Shown: piece after piece, positions 23,420-27,918 of the stretch | Position numbering within the stretch: the first letter of the stretch is position 1 | Layout of the letters: each line of letters opens with the position of its first letter | Assembly: GCA_964353455.1 (NCBI GenBank) | Contig: CAYGWP010000568.1 | Span: 1 to 27,918, forward strand | Length of the DNA: 27,918 bases | DNA from: CAYGWP01 sp964353455 | GTDB taxonomy: Bacteria > Planctomycetota > Phycisphaerae > FEN-1346 | Direction of reading: 5' to 3' | Translations under genes and position numbers: made by a program | Notes under the pieces: generated by a model | What the model saw: the letters and a program-made list of their open reading frames with translations, nothing else | Databases searched by the model: none | Told to the model about the DNA's origin: nothing

Positions 23420-23572
23420 GTGAAAAGTGCAAAGTGAAAAGTGCGACGTTCAGAGTGATGGAGCAACAAATCATCCCGGACGCTTGCATCTGCGCATCCG
23501 GCGCATTAACCTATAGCAGTATGCTTTGAAGATGCCCGCCGGCGGGCAGGTCTTGCACTTTGCACTTTTCAC
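23420..23572. repeat. 17-bp inverted repeat between topA and the nitroreductase gene
   Basis: GTGAAAAGTGCAAAGTG (23420-23436) and its exact reverse complement (23556-23572) flank 119 bases in the divergent topA/nitroreductase promoter region (265-base gap). The arms extend imperfectly on both sides. Confidence 0.85.
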
Positions 23573-23596
23573 TTTGCGCTCTGTTTCGGAGGCGCC

Positions 23597-24172
23597 ATGA
23601 ACTTCGAGCAACTCATCATCAAGAACCGCTCCTGCCGGCGCTTCGACCAGAACCGGGCGGTCGGCCTCCAGACGCTCCGGTACCTGGTGGATATCGCCCG
23701 GCGCACGCCCAGCGGCGCGAACCGCCAGCCGCTCAAATATATTCTGGTCGCCGATGCGCCGCGGTGCGCGCGGCTGTTTCCGCACTTGCATTGGGCGGCC
23801 GCACTCAAGGACTGGGCCGGCCCCGCCCAGGGCGAGAGGCCGACCGCCTACATCATCGTCCTGGCCGACAAGACCGTGGCGCCCAACCCCGGCTGCGACC
23901 ACGGCATCGCGTGCCAGTCGATGATGCTTGCGGCGGTGGAGCGGGGCTTCGGCGGGTGCATGGTGGGGTCCATCGAACGCGACGCCATACGCGCCGAGTT
24001 CAAGGTCCCCGACAAGTTCGACATCCTCCTGGTGGTGGCCCTCGGCGTCCCGGCCGAGAAGTGCGTCCTGGAAGAGGTGAAGCCCGGCGGCAGCACCGCC
24101 TACTACCGCGACGCACAGGGCGTCCATCACGTCCCCAAGCGGCGGCTGGATGAGATCATCGTCGATTTGTAG
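23597..24172 (+). CDS. Nitroreductase-family flavoprotein
   Basis: The 191-residue product is a nitroreductase-fold FMN enzyme: IIKNRSCRRF at residues 8-16 contacts FMN phosphate, ARRTPSGANRQPLKY forms the second FMN segment, and GIACQSMMLAAVERGFGGC is the usual central helix with DILLVVALGVP as the last strand. Family members reduce nitro compounds, quinones or flavins with NAD(P)H; the substrate is unknown. GGAGG lies 5 bases before the ATG. The gene is short for the family but complete. It appears monocistronic, divergent from topA. Confidence 0.88.
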   Translation: MNFEQLIIKNRSCRRFDQNRAVGLQTLRYLVDIARRTPSGANRQPLKYILVADAPRCARLFPHLHWAAALKDWAGPAQGERPTAYIIVLADKTVAPNPGCDHGIACQSMMLAAVERGFGGCMVGSIERDAIRAEFKVPDKFDILLVVALGVPAEKCVLEEVKPGGSTAYYRDAQGVHHVPKRRLDEIIVDL

Positions 24173-24173
24173 G

Positions 24174-24250
24174 GTGCGTGCTTCGTACGCACCACCCCAC
24201 CGGGCGACCACCCCACGTTTAACTGGTGCCCGCCGCGGCGGGCACCCTAC
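24174..24250. repeat. Palindromic repeats between nitroreductase and mutS2
   Basis: GGTGCGT/ACGCACC forms one short hairpin just after the nitroreductase stop, and 24225-24246 is a perfect 22-base palindrome (GGTGCCCGCCG/CGGCGGGCACC). They occupy the convergent gap and could terminate both genes. Confidence 0.7.
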
Positions 24251-24282
24251 GTTTAATAATTATTCCAGGCGTAGGGCCGATG

Positions 24283-26781
24283 TTATTTCAATACGGCGAT
24301 GGTCGCCCCGCGGCCGCCCTCGTGTTTCTCACCGTAGTGGAACGAGGCGATGAGCGGGTGCTTCTTCAGGATCGCGTGAATCGCATCCCGCAGCGCCCCC
24401 GTGCCGAAGCCGTGGATGATCCGCACGTTCCCGAGGCCGGCCAGGCACGCCTCGTTCAGGTATCGCTCCAGGTTCCGCACGGCTTCCTCGACGTGCTGGC
24501 CGATGAGGTTGAGTTCAGGCGCGACGGCCGCAGGGCGAGCGACGACCGTTCGCCCCTGCGTCGCGGGCGGCGCGGGCGACTCGGCATCCGGCTGGCATAC
24601 GGCCGAGGCGTCCACCTCGATCGAGAGGCCCCCCGCATCCACGGTCACCTTGCCGCGGCGCTCATCAATGCGGCTGACCGTTCCGTGCCGCTTCATGGTC
24701 TCTATCCAAACCCGCTGGCCGACGAGTAGGGAGGCGAGCGGGATGGCGGGGCGCGGCTTGGGGGCGAGTTGCCCGGCCTTCTTCCTGAACGAGTCGCGTT
24801 TTTCCTCGACCTTGCGGCGGAGTTGCTTGGCGGCGGCGGCATCGGCGCCCGCGCGGCGGGCCTCTTCAATCGCCCGCTCCATCTCGCGGCGGGTGTTATC
24901 CACGAGGCCGCGTGCCTCCTCGACGGCCTTGCGGAGCGCCTCCTTGCGCTCGCGCTTGGCCTCTTCGAGGCGTTCGGCCAGGTTCTTGCGTGCCTCTTCG
25001 GCCTCGGCTCGTTCGCGGCGGGCGGTCTCGGCATCGGCCTCGGCCTTCCGGAGCGACTGCGTCAGGCGCGCCAGCAACCCCTCCATCTCGATCGCCCGCG
25101 AATCGACCAACTTCTCGGCCGTCGCCAGAACCTCCTCGGGTAGTCCGAAGCGGCGGGCGATCGTCAAGGCGTGGCTGGCGCCCGGCAGGCCGATAACCAA
25201 CTGGTACGTCGGCGTCAGCGTCTCGGGGTCGAACTGGACGGCCGCGTTCTCCATCCCGTCCTGCTCGTGGACGAAGCCCTTGACCTGCCCCAGGTGCGTC
25301 GTGACGACCGTGAGCGCCCCGCGGTCGTGCAGGGCCTTGAGGATGGCGCAGGCCAGCGCCCCGCCCTCGACCGGGTCGGTGCCTGCGCCGATTTCATCGA
25401 GCAGCACCAGCGACCGCGGGCCGGATGCGGGCACGGCGTCAGTCTCGGCGGGTGGCACGGCCACGCGCTGTTGCGTGACCGTGCAGGTGTCAAGCGAAGC
25501 ACGGTCACCCAACATCGGGTGACCGTGCCACCCCCCTGAATGAGGCTGGCCGAATGCCGAGAGAATTTCGTTGATGTGCCGGATGTGGCCGGAGAAGGTC
25601 GATAGGTTCGCTTCGATGCTCTGCTCGTCGCCGATATCGACGAGCACTCGTTCGAGAAGCGGGAAGGTTGAGCCTTCGCGGGCCGGCACGAGGAGGCCCG
25701 TCTGGGCCATGAGGCAGAGGATGCCGATGGTTTTGAGGCTGACGGTCTTGCCGCCGGCGTTCGCGCCCGTGATTGCGATGGTCCGCACGCGGGCGCCGAT
25801 CTCGAAGTCGAGCGGGACGACCTTGTGTCCGCCGGGGGTGAGCGAATCCTCCAGGATCGGGTGCCTGCCGCCGATGATCCGCAGGACGCCATCCTCGGCG
25901 AACGTCGGCCGCGTCATCTCGTGGGTGCGTGCGTAGCGTGCCGCCGCGCGGACCAGGTCGAACTCGACAAGCACTCTGGCGGTCGCGCGGAGCGAGTAGA
26001 GGTATCCGCGCACCAAAGCCGTGAGTTCGCGGAGAATCCGCTGGACCTCGCGCTCCTCATCGGAGGCAAGGGCACGGAGTTCGTTCCCCATCGCGACGAC
26101 GAACTGCGGCTCGACGAACGCCGTGTGCCCGGTGTCGGAGCGGTCGTGGACGATTCCGGGGACCTGGCCGACCTGCGTGGCGAGGATGGGGATGACGTAG
26201 CGTCCGTTCCGCTGCGTGATGTAGTCGCCCGTGAGGTAAGCCTTGAGGTCGGCGCTCTGGACAAGGGCTTCGAGGCGGTGTCGAAGGCGGTCCTGGAGTT
26301 CCTTGAGTTCGCGGCGGATCCGCCGCAGGTCCGGCGAGGCGTCGTCCGACACCGTGCCGTCGGGCAGGATGGCCTTCTCGATTGCCTCCAGCAGTTCCGG
26401 CGCCGGGGCGAGGTCGTACGAGAGTTTCGCGAGGCTTGGGGCGGCGTCGCGGAGACGCTTGAAGACCTTCTGTAAGTCGCGAGCGTTCCGGAGGACGGCG
26501 GCGATGGTCTGGAGTTCGGCCGGGGCGAGGGCCGAGTCCTCGATGGCAGCGCGGTCGAAGGCCGCCTGCGGGTCCTCGAAGCGTTCGACGGCGAAGTCGT
26601 TGCCGCCGGCAAGGACCGCAGCGCCCTCGGCGATCCGCTCGGAGCGCGTGCGGATGGGGGCAAGGTCGGTCATCGGCCGCATGTCGCGCGCGGCCTGTGC
26701 GCCCATCGAGAGCATGGCCCCGGCGGCGATCCGGTCGAGGACCTTGGCAAATTCGAGACGCGCTAATGTGTGTTCATCCAT
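24283..26781 (-). CDS. mutS2: MutS2 family protein, with in-frame repeat insertion
   Basis: The 832-residue protein has the MutS2 layout: core/clamp helices (about 1-320), MutS-type ATPase with Walker A GANAGGKT (K345), STFSGHIRHI, Walker B LVLLDEIGAGTDP (from about residue 458), TTHLGQVKGF, a long coiled coil (about 540-660), and a C-terminal Smr domain with LNLIGQHVEEA and HGFGTGALR. MutS2 acts on branched DNA or recombination intermediates and rescues collided ribosomes in some bacteria. Residues about 413-455, between SAFGQ and RSLVLLDE, are an insertion absent from ordinary MutS2 and are encoded by a palindromic repeat. Catalytic motifs on both sides are intact and in frame. The ATG at 26781 has GGTGA upstream. 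Confidence 0.95.
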   Translation of the reverse strand: MDEHTLARLEFAKVLDRIAAGAMLSMGAQAARDMRPMTDLAPIRTRSERIAEGAAVLAGGNDFAVERFEDPQAAFDRAAIEDSALAPAELQTIAAVLRNARDLQKVFKRLRDAAPSLAKLSYDLAPAPELLEAIEKAILPDGTVSDDASPDLRRIRRELKELQDRLRHRLEALVQSADLKAYLTGDYITQRNGRYVIPILATQVGQVPGIVHDRSDTGHTAFVEPQFVVAMGNELRALASDEEREVQRILRELTALVRGYLYSLRATARVLVEFDLVRAAARYARTHEMTRPTFAEDGVLRIIGGRHPILEDSLTPGGHKVVPLDFEIGARVRTIAITGANAGGKTVSLKTIGILCLMAQTGLLVPAREGSTFPLLERVLVDIGDEQSIEANLSTFSGHIRHINEILSAFGQPHSGGWHGHPMLGDRASLDTCTVTQQRVAVPPAETDAVPASGPRSLVLLDEIGAGTDPVEGGALACAILKALHDRGALTVVTTHLGQVKGFVHEQDGMENAAVQFDPETLTPTYQLVIGLPGASHALTIARRFGLPEEVLATAEKLVDSRAIEMEGLLARLTQSLRKAEADAETARRERAEAEEARKNLAERLEEAKRERKEALRKAVEEARGLVDNTRREMERAIEEARRAGADAAAAKQLRRKVEEKRDSFRKKAGQLAPKPRPAIPLASLLVGQRVWIETMKRHGTVSRIDERRGKVTVDAGGLSIEVDASAVCQPDAESPAPPATQGRTVVARPAAVAPELNLIGQHVEEAVRNLERYLNEACLAGLGNVRIIHGFGTGALRDAIHAILKKHPLIASFHYGEKHEGGRGATIAVLK
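25451..25532. repeat. Palindromic element inside mutS2
   Basis: GGTGGCACGG (25451-25460) and CCGTGCCACC (25523-25532) bound two hairpins: 25456-25483 (11 bp, one G-T) and 25499-25528 (12 bp, perfect, loop AACATC). The two hairpins are near copies of each other. The element translates as residues about 417-444 of MutS2 without a stop. Confidence 0.8.
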
Positions 26782-26855
26782 GAGTCACCGTGATGCGGAA
26801 AAACACGCGCCGCGCAGGCGCGGCGGCTAACTGGGATACGCGCCTGCCGAAAACC

Positions 26856-26883
26856 TTGTTGCCGGGAACCGGCGTGCTATAAT
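26856..26883 (+). promoter_or_regulatory. Promoter of the isomerase/epimerase gene
   Basis: A perfect TATAAT (26878-26883) with TTGTTG (26856-26861) 16 bases upstream precedes the gene, leaving a leader of about 60 bases. Confidence 0.5.
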
Positions 26884-26952
26884 ACGCATCCGGCGTTGAG
26901 GAACAACGCCATTTTTTTCGTCCAGCGGGAGCAGGCGGCAAAGGAGAAGATG

Positions 26953-27705
26953 ATGACCCCCATCAGCGTGCAGTTGTACTCGGTGCGAGAGGCGGCGGCG
27001 AAGGACTTCGTGGCGGTCCTGAAGAGGATTGCGGCGATAGGCTACAAGGGCGTTGAGTTCGCCGGCCTTCATAACCACAAGCCCACGGATATCCGCAAGG
27101 TCCTCGACGACCTCGGCCTCGTGGCCTCGTCGGCCCACACGGCGCTGCCGACGCCCGAGAAGGCCGCCGAGATCATCGAGACCGCCCAGGCCCTCGGCTA
27201 CAACTGGATCATCACCGGCAAGGGCGGCAAGGATTTCGAGACCCTCGACGGCCTGAAGAAGGCCGCCGACGAGTTCCAGGCGGCCGCCGCGCGCCTGCCC
27301 AAGAGCATGTCCCTGGGGTACCACAACCACTGGTGGGAGATGAACAAGTTCGACGGACGCCTGGGCCTCGACCTCTTCCTTGAGAAGGCCCCGGCCGTAT
27401 TCTCGCAGGTAGATGTGTATTGGGCGTGCAATTTCGGCCAGGTCGATGTGCCCAAGTTCGTGGCCGACCACAAGAGCCGCATACCGTGCCTCCACCTGAA
27501 GGACGGCCCGCTCGTCCAGGGCCAGCCGCACACCGCCGTCGGCAAAGGCAAGATGAACATCCCGCCGATCGTGAAGGCGGCCGACCCGAAACTCCTGAAG
27601 TGGCTCATCGTGGAACTCGACTCCTGCGCCACCGACATGATGCAGGCCGTCGAGGACAGTTACCGGTACCTCGTCAGTTCCGGTCTCGGCGAAGGCAAGC
27701 GCTAG
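26953..27705 (+). CDS. Sugar phosphate isomerase/epimerase (TIM barrel)
   Basis: The 250-residue product is a xylose-isomerase-like TIM-barrel protein: it opens with PISVQLYSVREAAAKD, has GYKGVEFAGLH (metal-ligand Glu), LGYHNHWWEM with a conserved His pair, LHLKDG, and a late VELDSC Glu. Members epimerise or isomerise sugars and inositols or act as 3-keto-sugar enzymes; the exact substrate is open. Two adjacent ATGs (26950, 26953) follow AAGGAG; the second has the better spacing. The frame is open upstream to 26896 but without a ribosome site. It is transcribed alone from the TATAAT promoter. Confidence 0.88.
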   Translation: MTPISVQLYSVREAAAKDFVAVLKRIAAIGYKGVEFAGLHNHKPTDIRKVLDDLGLVASSAHTALPTPEKAAEIIETAQALGYNWIITGKGGKDFETLDGLKKAADEFQAAAARLPKSMSLGYHNHWWEMNKFDGRLGLDLFLEKAPAVFSQVDVYWACNFGQVDVPKFVADHKSRIPCLHLKDGPLVQGQPHTAVGKGKMNIPPIVKAADPKLLKWLIVELDSCATDMMQAVEDSYRYLVSSGLGEGKR

Positions 27706-27725
27706 GCGGGGCGTGAGGGCATCCC

Positions 27726-27753
27726 GCGCGGCGGGCAGGAATGCCCGCCGCGC
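27726..27753 (+). terminator. 12-bp GC hairpin after the isomerase gene
   Basis: GCGCGGCGGGCA pairs perfectly with TGCCCGCCGCGC around GGAA, followed by TTT, 20 bases after the stop. It is related to the GCGGCGGGTC palindromes, so it is both a repeat and a plausible terminator. A truncated copy follows at 27783-27800. Confidence 0.6.
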
Positions 27754-27827
27754 TTTAGCACGGCGCGGCCGGACAACATATTGCGCGGCGGGTCTCCGTA
27801 CGTGTTTAGCGTTTGCGGTGCCGTTGA

Positions 27828-27918
27828 CCCTCTCCCCTTGCGGGAGAGGGTGGCCGAAGGCCGGGTGAGGGGTTGCCGTGGCTCGCCCCCTCACCCCCAA
27901 CCCCTCTCCCACGAGGGG
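27828..27918. repeat. CCCTCTCCC/GGGAGAGGG dispersed repeat at window end
   Basis: CCCTCTCCC (27828-27836) and GGGAGAGGG (27842-27850) form a hairpin, followed by GGGTGAGGGG and later CCCCTCACCC plus another CCCCTCTCCC, giving nested pairing. The style is that of non-coding dispersed repeats; no gene is present after 27705. Confidence 0.7.

Noticed and set aside
21007..23529. An 840-codon open frame on the plus strand opposite topA
   Set aside because: topA is unmistakable on the minus strand; the opposite frame is Val/Gly/Leu/Arg-rich with no motifs.
26827..27912. A 361-codon open frame on the minus strand opposite the isomerase gene
   Set aside because: It starts inside a dispersed repeat and mirrors a clear TIM-barrel gene with promoter and ribosome site.

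Overview
The window is a high-GC bacterial chromosome segment with short operons on both strands. Lineage is inferred only from gene style: secreted carbohydrate-binding (CBM9-like) and beta-propeller proteins, a BamB-like propeller protein, Tat-type secretion, and many short palindromic intergenic repeats together suggest a Planctomycetota-type genome. There is no rRNA, CRISPR array, prophage or intact transposon.

Layout: 1-3087 (minus) has an M48-type membrane metallopeptidase followed by a small two-helix membrane protein. 3380-5747 (minus) has a Tat-exported M14 zinc carboxypeptidase and a zinc alcohol dehydrogenase carrying a repeat-derived insertion. 5788-6944 holds two unrelated type II toxin-antitoxin modules back to back (ParE-type on minus, Phd/RelE-type on plus); the Phd side has a clear TGTACA operator. 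7044-7733 is a GDT1/UPF0016 cation transporter. 8011-9916 (minus) has a SprT-like metallopeptidase and a thioredoxin-like lipoprotein whose reading frame is interrupted by one TGA exactly where the first active-site cysteine belongs, so it is a selenoprotein candidate. 9917-10671 is repeat-rich and essentially gene-free. 10672-13000 (minus) has a secreted protein of unknown function, a helix-turn-helix remnant and a four-helix-bundle protein. A 130-bp direct duplication, tRNA-Gln(CTG) and tRNA-Val(TAC) follow. 13950-19046 (plus) is a two-gene operon for a 1280-residue CBM9/propeller/CBM9 secreted protein and a BamB-like propeller protein. 19133-20808 (minus) has a secreted isochorismatase-like hydrolase and a PhnP-like metallo-beta-lactamase-fold hydrolase. 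20968-23331 (minus) is topA; 23597-24172 (plus) a nitroreductase; 24283-26781 (minus) mutS2 with a palindromic repeat inserted in frame; 26953-27705 (plus) a sugar phosphate isomerase/epimerase.

The most unusual signals are the UxxC thioredoxin at 9371-9916 (TGA at 9668-9670, candidate SECIS hairpin at 9631-9644) and the in-frame repeat insertions inside two conserved enzymes (MutS2 and the alcohol dehydrogenase). The latter resemble the way Rickettsia palindromic elements sit inside genes. Everything is read by eye; family names rest on recognised motifs and no database was searched.
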